Below the pieces are notes generated by a model that was not told the DNA's origin, did not search any database, and was given only the letters and a program-made list of their open reading frames with translations. Below, piece after piece: positions 46,276 through 55,200 of a stretch of 64,000 nucleotides of DNA. Position numbers and translations under genes: made by a program. Source of the stretch: Microscillaceae bacterium (GTDB taxonomy: Bacteria; Bacteroidota; Bacteroidia; Cytophagales; Microscillaceae). The number at the start of each line of letters is the position of its first letter. The stretch's first letter is position 1. The DNA is taken from assembly GCA_025054775.1 (NCBI GenBank), contig JANWZA010000037.1, positions 23,073-87,072 of the forward strand, read 5' to 3'.

Positions 46276-47280
46276 TTACAGAAGTTGTGGCAGGAAATGG
46301 GTTTTGTACCATTCTAAGGTACGTTCTAATCCTTGTTCTATCCGCACTGTAGGCTGGTATCCTACAAGTTGTTTAATTTTAGAAATATCTGCTAAACTGT
46401 CTTGGATATCACCTTGGCGCTTGTCTTTGTAAACAGGTGTAAGGTGAGTACCTGCTTTTTGTTGAATAATAGCAAATAACTGATTAACGCTAGTACTCTC
46501 CCCAACAGCTACATTATAGACCTGATTTACGGCTTCAGGGTGTGTGGCAAAAAGGCATTTGATATTCGCTTGTACTACATTTTCTATGAAGGTAAAATCG
46601 CGGGTTTGTTCACCTGTACCGAAGATAGTGGGGGGAGTGTTGGTTAGTACGGCTTCCATGAACAAAGGGATAACAGCAGCGTACTGGGCTTTGGGATTTT
46701 GCCTATAACCAAAGACATTAAAATAACGTAAGCCAATAATTTCCATACCATAGGTTTGGGCAAATACTTGGGCATACATCTCTTTGGCAAGTTTGCTTAC
46801 ACCATAAGGAGAGAGGGGATTGCCGATAATATGCTCTACTTTGGGTAAATTTTTGCTATCTCCATACACATTAGAAGAGGAGGCATATACCAAACGTTTT
46901 ACACCATTATCGCGGCAGGCTAACATCACATTGATAAAGCCTCCTACATTTACTGCATTGGTGTCGGCAGGGTTAGCAATACTACGAGGCACAGAGCCTA
47001 ATGCGGCTTGGTGTAAAACATAATCTATACCTTTGCACGCCTGTTGGCAGGTGTAGAGATTGCGAATATCCCCTTCAATAAAACGAAAGTTATCAAATTG
47101 TTCATATTCTCTAATATTTTGGTAGAAGCCGTTTGCCAAGTTATCTAATACCACTACTCGTTTGGCGTGATGATGCAAAAGATAATCTACCAAATTAGAG
47201 CCAATAAAGCCTGCTCCCCCCGTTACTAAAAAGCTATATTGGCTTAAATCTTGTGTATGAAATGCAGTTGGGTATAACAT
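46276..47280 (-). CDS. NAD-dependent nucleotide-sugar epimerase (UDP-GlcNAc/UDP-Glc 4-epimerase type)
   Basis: A 334-residue short-chain dehydrogenase/reductase of the extended class. The NAD site is LVTGGAGFIGSNLVDYLL. The catalytic residues lie in YASSSNVYGD and YGVSKLAKEMYA (YxxxK). The length, RYFNVFGYRQNP and GTGEQTRDFTFIENVV resemble the WbpP/TviC type of UDP-GlcNAc 4-epimerase, so sugar precursors for polysaccharide or glycoprotein are likely. It is the last gene of a probable operon with ricT and gldH, starting 31 bases after the gldH stop; no other glycosylation gene is in the window. Confidence 0.88.
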   Translation of the reverse strand: MLYPTAFHTQDLSQYSFLVTGGAGFIGSNLVDYLLHHHAKRVVVLDNLANGFYQNIREYEQFDNFRFIEGDIRNLYTCQQACKGIDYVLHQAALGSVPRSIANPADTNAVNVGGFINVMLACRDNGVKRLVYASSSNVYGDSKNLPKVEHIIGNPLSPYGVSKLAKEMYAQVFAQTYGMEIIGLRYFNVFGYRQNPKAQYAAVIPLFMEAVLTNTPPTIFGTGEQTRDFTFIENVVQANIKCLFATHPEAVNQVYNVAVGESTSVNQLFAIIQQKAGTHLTPVYKDKRQGDIQDSLADISKIKQLVGYQPTVRIEQGLERTLEWYKTHFLPQLL

Positions 47281-47311
47281 TGCAAATTAATTAAATAGAT
47301 AAAAAATAAAG

Positions 47312-47794
47312 TTATTGTACTTTCTCAACCCGAATACCAATAGTTAGGATTTCAGGAAGTGGGTCCTGACGCATGTATTGCTTGATTTTGAAGGTATACT
47401 TACCTTTTTGCTTAAATTGATAGTTAGCAATAGCTAATAATTCATGGCTAAAAATATCGCCTAATCCTTCGCCAAAAGGTTCACCTGTTTTTGCATCCAT
47501 TAAAAAAATATTTTGTAATTCAGTAGCTATCACTTGCTTTTGGCTATTTTCTAAGTAATAGGTTACATATAAGTTGTAATAGGGATATTTGAGCGTATTG
47601 CGAATATTGTAATAAATATTATACTTGGCTTTCACGTCTTGGATGTTAAAGCTGAAGGTATAAGCGGAGTCCGCAAACCATTGGGCATTACGGATTTCTA
47701 TATTCTTTTCGTACAAATTGTTAGGATTGCAACTTAGTAGGCAGTAGCTCACAAGAAGTAAGAACATAATAGCAGAAAAGTGTTTTGAAGCCAT
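47312..47794 (-). CDS. gldH: Gliding-motility lipoprotein GldH
   Basis: A 160-residue outer-membrane-type lipoprotein. The signal peptide ends SYCLLSC, with a good lipobox (LLSC). The mature part has the GldH pattern: WFADSAYTFSFNIQDVKAKY, then a YNIYYNIRN motif, and GLGDIFSHELLAI near the end. In Flavobacterium, GldH is required for gliding. It starts 28 bases after the ricT stop, the usual ricT-gldH order in Bacteroidota. Its presence in the window, with PorU, supports a type IX secretion/gliding lineage. Confidence 0.92.
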   Translation of the reverse strand: MASKHFSAIMFLLLVSYCLLSCNPNNLYEKNIEIRNAQWFADSAYTFSFNIQDVKAKYNIYYNIRNTLKYPYYNLYVTYYLENSQKQVIATELQNIFLMDAKTGEPFGEGLGDIFSHELLAIANYQFKQKGKYTFKIKQYMRQDPLPEILTIGIRVEKVQ

Positions 47795-47822
47795 ATAAAG
47801 TAGAGAGTAGTCGTAAGAGTTT

Positions 47823-49037
47823 TTAGGATTTTTTCTTAAATTTAGGCTTATTGTTAGAATTTTTTTTCTTTACTGTTTTTTTGTTCTCACTTTTGTCTTT
47901 TTTAGCTTCTTGGTTTATAGAGTTGGGCTGATTAGGTTTAAGGCTTGTAGATGTAGTATCGTTAGTTATAATCTCCTCTTCCTTAGGCTCGGGTTCGCTG
48001 TCAAGGATATGATGCTTAGGCAAATTTGTTTCTAAACTTTCAGGGATAATGCCTGAGTTGTTGAGTTGTATAATCTCTTTAACCCGCTCTGCGGAGATAG
48101 GGTGCCACACGGTTTCGTTTTCGTAGGCGAACCACATGATTTTCCGAAATATGTCCGTTTTTTGTAAAAATGCTTTACCATATTTGGTAAGCAATATATT
48201 ATTTTCTATTTGAGGAATTTCTCTTAGGGCATCAATGTAGGTTTCTAGTTCGTAATTGAGGCAACATTTAAGCCTTCCACATTGCCCTGACAATTTAGTA
48301 GGATTGAGCGACAAGTTCTGGTAACGAGCTGCAGCAGTTCCCACGCTTTTGAAATCAGAAAGCCAAGTAGAACAGCAAAGTTCTCTACCACAAGTACCTA
48401 TACCTCCTATCCTACCTGCTTCTTGGCGTAAGTTAATTTGTTTCATTTCTACACGGATTTTGAACTCTGCAGCTAATACTTTAATGAGTTCTCTAAAATC
48501 TACTCTATCGTCAGCTGAGTAGTAGAAAGTAGCTTTGGTGTTATCGCTTTGAAATTCTACATCAGAGAGTTTCATGGGGATTTTCATTTCCTGCACAATT
48601 TGTCTTGTGCGAAACATAGCGGGTATATTTCGCTCTTGAGCTTGTCTGTGTTTTTCAAGGTCTTTTTCTGTAGCTATGCGTATAATGTTTCTTATGTCCT
48701 CACTATCTTCTTTAATACCGCGTTTTCTCATCTGTAACCTTACCAATTCACCTTGTAACGAGACTGCTCCTATATGATAGCCATTAGGTACTTCTACCAA
48801 TACCATGTCGCCCGTGCAAAGATCTAGCTTTTGCGAGTTTCTAAAAAAATCCTTTCTACCATTCTTAAAACGAACCTCTACTATATCAAACTGTTCGGAG
48901 GAGGGTAGATTCATATCTGCCAGCCAGTCAAATACATTCATTTTATTGCAGCCTCCAGAGGCACATCCTCCTTTTTTGTTGCAACCGCTGTTTCTGCCTC
49001 CGCAGCCACCACCCGTAGCACACGTAGAACAAGCCAT
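47823..49037 (-). CDS. ricT: PSP1-domain regulator, RicT/YaaT type
   Basis: A 404-residue protein. The N terminus is Cys- and Gly-rich (MACSTCATGGGCGGRNSGCN), which may bind metal or a cofactor. The PSP1 C-terminal domain follows, with MKQINLRQEAGRIGGIGTCG and LCCSTWLSDFKSV, then SGQCGRLKCCLNYEL. The tail is Lys/Asn-rich and disordered. In Bacillus, RicT (YaaT) works in an Fe-S/FAD-containing complex that affects RNase Y and sporulation; the partners RicA/RicF are not seen here. It begins the operon with gldH and the epimerase; a -7 element lies at 49134. Confidence 0.9.
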   Translation of the reverse strand: MACSTCATGGGCGGRNSGCNKKGGCASGGCNKMNVFDWLADMNLPSSEQFDIVEVRFKNGRKDFFRNSQKLDLCTGDMVLVEVPNGYHIGAVSLQGELVRLQMRKRGIKEDSEDIRNIIRIATEKDLEKHRQAQERNIPAMFRTRQIVQEMKIPMKLSDVEFQSDNTKATFYYSADDRVDFRELIKVLAAEFKIRVEMKQINLRQEAGRIGGIGTCGRELCCSTWLSDFKSVGTAAARYQNLSLNPTKLSGQCGRLKCCLNYELETYIDALREIPQIENNILLTKYGKAFLQKTDIFRKIMWFAYENETVWHPISAERVKEIIQLNNSGIIPESLETNLPKHHILDSEPEPKEEEIITNDTTSTSLKPNQPNSINQEAKKDKSENKKTVKKKNSNNKPKFKKKS

Positions 49038-49133
49038 ATATTTTATTGTTTTTTGTTAGCAAATCAAATAGAACTGTCTTATTTACTTCTTCTTAAATCC
49101 TTTTTCAACCGCTTACAATAAACAAGAGTCCTG

Positions 49134-49141
49134 CAAAATTA
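49134..49141 (-). promoter_or_regulatory. -7 element of the ricT operon
   Basis: TAATTTTG on the minus strand, 97 bases before the ricT start. No -33 element at consensus spacing. Confidence 0.45.
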
Positions 49142-49299
49142 CAAAAAATGTTTGAAAGTGATATTTACTTACAAAGCTCCTTGCTTGCTGGGCTAAGAAT
49201 AGATTAGAAATATTAACTGACGGATGTTGCAATTCTTTAGAAAGAATTGAAAAATTGTAGGTAAAAAAGGCTCAATAAAAAGCAAAATAACAGAGATAT

Positions 49300-49331
49300 T
49301 TTGAAGTTATGAAACTCTTTTTTTACTTTTG
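49300..49331 (+). promoter_or_regulatory. Promoter of the THI5-like gene
   Basis: TTTG at 49300-49303, a 20-base spacer and TACTTTTG at 49324-49331, an exact consensus match, 81 bases before the ATG. Confidence 0.75.
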
Positions 49332-49412
49332 TCTTCCCTTATGTGAAGGGTAGGTACTCTGCTCTTTACTAAGGCCTTTTAATTAACGGTTTTTGTAACA
49401 TAGAACAGATAA

Positions 49413-50324
49413 ATGAAAAAGTTAAAATTAGCCCTCGACTGGACTCCTAATGTAAACCATATTGGATTTCTCATTGCAAAAGAATTAGGCTTTTACCATC
49501 AAGAAGGTATCGAGCTTGAGCTCTTAAATCCCAAGGATGATAATTACTCAATAACCCCAGGAAAAAAGTTAGAACTTGACCTCACAGATCTTGCTATTGC
49601 ACCCTCTGAGACGGTCATTAGTTTAAACAATAAGCCCAACCCAGTTCAAGTTATTGCAATTTATGCAATTTTGCAAAATGATTTAAGTTGTATTGCTTGC
49701 TTAAAGTCTTCAAATATCACTTCACCAAAGTTACTTGATGGGAGAGTATATGCTTCGTATAAAGCCCGATATGAAGATAATATAATAAAAGAAATGATTA
49801 AAAACGATGGCGGGGAGGGAAATGTAAAAATCATATACCCAGAAAAACTTGGTATCTGGAATACTTTGCTAACAGGCAAAGCAGATGCTACTTGGATTTT
49901 TGATAACTGGGAAGGCATTGAGGCAAGTTGTAAGAATATTGAATTAGAAAAATTTATATTAGCCAACTATAATATTCCCTATGGCTACTCGCCTGTTGTA
50001 TTGACTAAAAAGGAGAATTTGACAAAAGATAGAGAAACTTATTCAAAATTCGTGAAAACTACTAAAAAAGGATTTTTATTTGCAAAAAATAACACTTCAG
50101 AAGCAGTAAGAATTTTAAAAAATTACGTTACCCAGTACGACTTGGAGAATATCGACCTAGGGAAGGCATTATCTTTTACAATACCTCACTTTGGCGATGA
50201 GAATAGCTGTGGCATGATGAAACAAGATAGAATATTGAACTTCCTAAAATGGCTTGTAGATAGAAAATTAGAAGACAAAATAATCTTGAGTCAAAATCTT
50301 TTTTCAAATGAATTGTTTGAGTAA
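49413..50324 (+). CDS. NMT1/THI5-like protein without signal peptide
   Basis: A 303-residue protein of the NMT1/THI5 periplasmic-binding-protein fold: LKLALDWTPNVNHIGFLIAK, then GFYHQEGIELELLNP, then LDLTDLAIAPSETVISL. Bacterial ThiY proteins of this family bind thiamine precursors outside the cell, but here the first residues (MKKLKLALDWTP) lead straight into the fold, so it should stay in the cytosol. No transporter genes adjoin it. The fungal Thi5 pyrimidine synthase is also cytosolic, but its CCCFC motif and the sacrificial His position are not evident here. The ligand or reaction is therefore unknown. Own promoter; convergent with the WD40 gene. Confidence 0.85.
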   Translation: MKKLKLALDWTPNVNHIGFLIAKELGFYHQEGIELELLNPKDDNYSITPGKKLELDLTDLAIAPSETVISLNNKPNPVQVIAIYAILQNDLSCIACLKSSNITSPKLLDGRVYASYKARYEDNIIKEMIKNDGGEGNVKIIYPEKLGIWNTLLTGKADATWIFDNWEGIEASCKNIELEKFILANYNIPYGYSPVVLTKKENLTKDRETYSKFVKTTKKGFLFAKNNTSEAVRILKNYVTQYDLENIDLGKALSFTIPHFGDENSCGMMKQDRILNFLKWLVDRKLEDKIILSQNLFSNELFE

Positions 50325-50475
50325 AGGCACCGCTGATAAAGAAAATATTTTGATAGGACTAACGGGTATTATTGTGTGGATTTTATTTATTTTGATTGTC
50401 AGAGTTATTATTCAACGATTTGATAGACACCTACCTGCCCTTTTTCAGTGGCAAAAATTACCATATCTTCGCTAG
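50308..50475 (+). CDS. Doubtful 55-residue membrane reading frame
   Basis: ATG at 50308 (inside the end of the THI5-like gene) to TAG at 50475. It encodes a hydrophobic helix (ILIGLTGIIVWILFILIV) and then a basic part, but its last 68 bases run antisense through the 3' end of the WD40 gene. It may be a remnant or a chance frame; listed because it would otherwise be missed. Confidence 0.2.
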   Translation: MNCLSKGTADKENILIGLTGIIVWILFILIVRVIIQRFDRHLPALFQWQKLPYLR

Positions 50476-51418
50476 GCGAAGTGGTAATGTCGGTAATGGC
50501 ACTGCCTAAAAAATCTTTCAAAAGAGCGTTGCTACTTTGTGCGTGTTCAAAAAGACAAACCATGCCCAAGTTATCGCCACTCCAAATTCGGTTATTTTTT
50601 TTCAAGGTTAGCAGTTTGGTAATTTTGCCCGCGTGGTCGTACAAAATAATGGGTTTAGAGCCTGCAGGACCGCCTTTTTGGGCTACATTCCAAAGCACTA
50701 CTTTATTTTGCGAGTGCGTAGCTAGATGCGTGCTATCGGCATACCAAGCCAACGATTTTACCTTATTCATATAGCCTGACATAGCCAAATCAGTTCCAGG
50801 TTGGTAGGGGAGTTGCCAAAGGTGTACAGCTTGATCTTGTGTGCCACCTGCAACCCATCTTTCGTTAGGGCTACACGCCAGCGAAACTAAAGCCGTAGGA
50901 AAGGGATAGACTTCTACGGCTGCATTTTGAGCTAAATCAATTCGTACCAAGCCACCATATTTAGCTATAACAAGCGTAGTGCTATTAAGCCATTGTACGT
51001 GCGTGGGGCTGTAATCCCATGTTTGCATTTGATACACAAGTTCAAACTCTGGACTATAAATATGCAACACTTTACCCGAAATTACTGCCAAATAATCCGT
51101 TTGTGGGGCAAAAGCCATATCCGTAACCCATTGCTTGCTTAGCTGTAAAGTTTGGAGGCATTGCCATGTGCTTACATCCCAAATTTTACACAAATTATCT
51201 TGCCCTGCGGTAGCTAATTTTAGCCCTGTTTCGTTTAGGCAGAGTTTCGTACAACCCCATTCATGAGCTATAAAGGTATGCAACTGTGGGCTAGCCGTTT
51301 TACCTACGGCAACGTTGCCGTTTGCCAAAGCTATATAACAACAACTATTTTGTCTGCCCCAAACTATTTGCACAGGGTAATCGTGGGTTTGCCACGTAAT
51401 AACTTCATGAAGTTGCAT
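50408..51418 (-). CDS. WD40-repeat protein
   Basis: A 336-residue beta-propeller protein with about seven WD40-type blades: for example CLNETGLKLATAGQDNLCKIW, then DVSTWQCLQTL; ACSPNERWVAGGTQDQAVHLW; and SLAWYADSTHLATHSQNKVVL. There is no signal peptide, membrane helix or enzyme domain, so it is likely a cytosolic binding scaffold. It has no operon partner: the upstream neighbour is divergent, and the downstream THI5-like gene is convergent. Partners are unknown. Confidence 0.85.
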   Translation of the reverse strand: MQLHEVITWQTHDYPVQIVWGRQNSCCYIALANGNVAVGKTASPQLHTFIAHEWGCTKLCLNETGLKLATAGQDNLCKIWDVSTWQCLQTLQLSKQWVTDMAFAPQTDYLAVISGKVLHIYSPEFELVYQMQTWDYSPTHVQWLNSTTLVIAKYGGLVRIDLAQNAAVEVYPFPTALVSLACSPNERWVAGGTQDQAVHLWQLPYQPGTDLAMSGYMNKVKSLAWYADSTHLATHSQNKVVLWNVAQKGGPAGSKPIILYDHAGKITKLLTLKKNNRIWSGDNLGMVCLFEHAQSSNALLKDFLGSAITDITTSPSEDMVIFATEKGQVGVYQIVE

Positions 51419-51487
51419 ATTTTTTTACACATTTTGCGTTAACTAAACAATGTGAGAAATGAAAATACAAAAGTCAAGATTTTTTCG

Positions 51488-51495
51488 TACTTTTG
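51488..51495 (+). promoter_or_regulatory. -7 element before the carboxypeptidase-regulatory-like gene
   Basis: TACTTTTG at 51488-51495, 39 bases before the ATG at 51535. No -33 element at consensus spacing. Confidence 0.5.
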
Positions 51496-51534
51496 TGCTA
51501 ATTTTAATTTCCTTATTCCTAAATTTTATTTCCT

Positions 51535-52194
51535 ATGAATTTCTATAAACTTCTCTCCCTTTGTTGTGTGCTAGGTGTATTGTTACTATTCCAATATAAA
51601 TCTTTTGCCCAAGGCGAAAAAAATGTAATTTACTTTTCAGGGATAGTAGTAGATGGCATAAAAACCGAACCACTTGCAGGAGTGGGTATCTATATTCCCA
51701 AAGCAGGACGTGGCACCGTTACCGATGAAAACGGCTATTTTACCCTTCCTGTTATGGTAGGTGATAGCGTAGTTATTAGCTCAGTGGGCTACAAAAAACG
51801 GTACTACAAAATTCCAAAGATGAGTAAAGATGCCTACTCAGTAGTCATAGAACTCACCGAAGACAATACACTCTTACCTGTGGTAGAGGTATTTCCTTAT
51901 CCTACCGAAGAGATTTTTAAGGAGGCTTTCCTTTCTGTTCGTCTCCCTGATGAAGAGAAAATTAAAGCCTTACGCAAAAACCTAAATGAAAAAGTGATGT
52001 TCCTATTAGCCGCCTCCATCCCCATGGATGGTACTATGAACTTCCGCAACCTCACCCAACAACAATTCCTCTACACTCATAACCGATACGCCGTGCCTAT
52101 GCTCCAACTTCTCAACCCTTTGGCATGGGCAGAACTATTCCGCTCTATCAAACGTGGGGACCTGAAAAAAGAAAAATGGAAAACAGAGGACTAA
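51535..52194 (+). CDS. Exported protein with carboxypeptidase-regulatory-like domain
   Basis: A 219-residue protein. A signal peptide (ending SFAQG) is followed by a carboxypeptidase-D-regulatory-like beta domain: FSGIVVDGIKTEPLAGVGI, then RGTVTDENGYFTLPVMVGD and VVISSVGYKKR. The same domain begins SusC/TonB receptors, but no receptor barrel follows; the C-terminal 90 residues are charged and helical, with no clear function. It is probably periplasmic or surface-associated. The restriction-modification gene starts 30 bases after its stop on the same strand. Confidence 0.85.
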   Translation: MNFYKLLSLCCVLGVLLLFQYKSFAQGEKNVIYFSGIVVDGIKTEPLAGVGIYIPKAGRGTVTDENGYFTLPVMVGDSVVISSVGYKKRYYKIPKMSKDAYSVVIELTEDNTLLPVVEVFPYPTEEIFKEAFLSVRLPDEEKIKALRKNLNEKVMFLLAASIPMDGTMNFRNLTQQQFLYTHNRYAVPMLQLLNPLAWAELFRSIKRGDLKKEKWKTED

Positions 52195-52224
52195 CACCAA
52201 AAGCTTGAAATAAAAGTATACAAG

Positions 52225-55200
52225 ATGATTGATTTTCAAACATATATCAAGGACTTGCAAAGTAGTCCCATTGATGAGATAACAGAACATTCCAAGCGAA
52301 CAGCACTGGAAACAGTTTTGAAACAATTAGCCATAAATTGTACTACGGCTAATACTAAAATTCAGATTTTACACGAACCCAAACGAAGAGAAGGCTATGG
52401 CTCGCCAGATTTTAAGCTATATGCAGGAAATACAATCATAGGATATGTTGAGAATAAAAAAATTACTGAAAATCTGGATAGAGTACTCAAATCTGAACAG
52501 ATAAAAAAATACCGTGAATTGTCGCAGAATCTTCTAATTACTAATTACATAGAGTTTATTTGGATACACAGGGAAACAATACATCGTGAAACACTATGCT
52601 ACTTGTCAGATATAGAAAATACAAAGTTCAAAGTAGATAAGGAGCGAGCCGAGAGGGTTGAAAAACTTTTGGTAAACTTCTTTTCGCAAGCACCCCAAAA
52701 AATAACTTCTCCCCAAGAGTTGGCACTTGCCCTAGCCACTCGTTGCAAAAACTTAAAAGATTTTCTAAAAGAGGAACTAACAAGACAAAACGAACAGAAC
52801 GAAAAAGAGAGATTACATGACCTCTTTCAAGCCTTCAAAGAAAATATTTTTGCAGAATTAACGATTGCCGAGTTTTCAGACGCATTTGCCCAAATGCTCG
52901 CCTACGGGTTGTTTTTAGCAGGCTTAAACGCTGATACAAAAGCCATTTCACTTCAAAATGCTAAATATTTTATTCCTTCAAGCTTTCAGCTAATCAAAGA
53001 ACTGATTGGTTTCCTTGACGATTTAGAGAAGCCTGAATATGCGGAAACTAAGTGGATAATTGACGAAATAATTTCAATCATTAACCATATTTCGTGGGTG
53101 GATTTGAGTCAAAATATGCGTTTTGACAAGAAAGTAAAAGATAGCGAGAATATAGAAACTGACCCGTATATCTATTTTTATGAAACTTTTCTTGCGACCT
53201 ATGACCATAATTTACGCAAATCAAAGGGGGTATATTATACGCCGCCACAGGTAGTCAATTTTATAGTTCGTGCTATTGATAAGGTGCTAATTCAGGATTT
53301 TGATTTACCCAGCGGGCTTGCAGATCGCAACAAAGTGACGGTTTTAGATTTCGCCACAGGCACGGGGACTTTTTTGCTAGAAGTTTTCAAGGTTATTTTA
53401 GAAAAACTACCTGCCGAGAGTATTGAGAAGCGTAAAATGCTCATCAAAGACCATATCCTACAAAATCTCTTTGGTTTTGAGTATTTGATAGCTCCTTATA
53501 CTATTGCACACTTGAAACTTTCACAATTTCTGAAAGAGTATGGGTATGAATTTCAAGACAAAGAGCGTTTGCAGGTGTATCTCACCAACACCTTAGAGCC
53601 TGTTGATAGGCAAATACGAGTACCCTTTATGCCACAACTAACTAAGGAAACAAGGTCGGCACAAGAGGTAAAAGATAAGCCGATTTTAGTAATTGTAGGA
53701 AATCCGCCCTATGCTGGGCATTCCAAAAACAACGGAGAGTGGATTAAAAACGAAATAAAGAAATATAATTTCGTAGATGGTAAACCACTCGGAGAGCGAA
53801 ATCCAAAAACCTTACAAGACGATTATGTAAAGTTCATTCGCTTTGCACAAGACAAAATGGACAAAGCAGAGCAGGGAATTGTAGGGATAATTACCAATCA
53901 TTCTTTTTTAGATAATCCTACTTTTCGTGGTATGCGACAGAGCCTGATGAACACCTTTGACCAAATGTATTTTATAGACTTGCATGGCAATGCCAAAAAG
54001 AAAGAAACCACCCCTGAGGGCAAAAAAGACCAAAATATTTTTGATATTGAGCAAGGCGTTTGTATTTCCATCTTGATAAAGAAAAAAGGCTTAAAAAAGG
54101 GCATTTACCATACCGATTTTTGGGGCTTACGCTCTCGAAAATTTGATTTATGCTTAAATAATACACTCAATACGCTTGAATTTAATGAATTAAGCCCTAA
54201 TTCTCCGTTTTATTTGTTTGTGCCACAAAACCAAACTGCAAGAGCAGTTTACGAAAAATTTTGGAGTATAAAAGATATTTTTGAAATCAATAATGTTGGT
54301 ATTGTAACCTCTAACGATAATCTAACCATTGCATACAATAAAAAAGAGTTAGAAAAGCGGTTTTCTAAAATTAAGAACTACGAACTCCAACAAATAAAAC
54401 AAGAATTTAACCTTTCTAACACCTATTTTGAAAGTAGAAAAGACTTTTTTTTCAAGATAAAAGAAAAGTCTTTGAAGACAAAAGAGATAAACTACCGACC
54501 TTTTGACAAACGCTCGATTTGGTGGGACACGGAACTAATAGAGCGTTCACGTGAAAATATCATGAAACATTTTGAATACGATAATCTTGGTTTGGTATCA
54601 GTGCGTCAAGTGGCAGAAGGGATTTTTAATCACGTTTTTATTTCACAAATACCCATCAATTATCGTATTACATTGAGCAATAAGGGCGGTGCTTACATTT
54701 TTCCACTTTACCGCTATAATGGCAATGGCAATGGCAACGGTGGCAATGGCAATGGCAACGGTACAGATTACTTATTTAAGGAAGGTGATAAAAGAGATAA
54801 CTTTACAGAAGGGTTTAGAAAATTCATTCGGCATAAATACAGCAAGCAATTTACGCCTGAGCAGATTTTAGGTTATATTTATGCAATCCTATTCAGCCAT
54901 ACTTACAGAACCAAGTATGCCGAATTATTGAAAATGGATTTTCCTCGCATTCCTTTCACCGAAGACGAGCAGATGTTTGAAAAACTCTCTAATTTAGGAT
55001 TTGAGCTTATACAAAAACATTTGCTTAAAAAAATTCCAAGTGATAAAGAATACCAACAACTTGGCATATACAAAGGCGAGGGAGACAACGTAGTGCAAAA
55101 ACCCGATTTCAGAACAGAACACACCGCCAGTGGCATAAGGTATAAACTTTATATCAATAAAACACAATATTTTGAAACCGTTCCTGAGCAAGTGTATAAC

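Larger units (their letters stand above)
49038..49412. other. Gene-free divergent region between ricT and the THI5-like gene
   Basis: Holds a minus-strand TAATTTTG for ricT (plus 49134-49141) and a strong plus-strand promoter (49300-49331). No thiamine riboswitch is visible in the leader; a 5-base hairpin CCCTT/AAGGG lies at 49336-49350, just downstream of the promoter. Confidence 0.55.

Noticed and set aside
49038..49412. Thiamine (TPP) riboswitch before the THI5-like gene
   Set aside because: The conserved CUGAGA and downstream TPP-aptamer bases are not present.
54689..54871. Plus-strand frame with an alternating Met-Ala stretch
   Set aside because: It is the GGCAAT repeat of the restriction-modification gene read in another frame.
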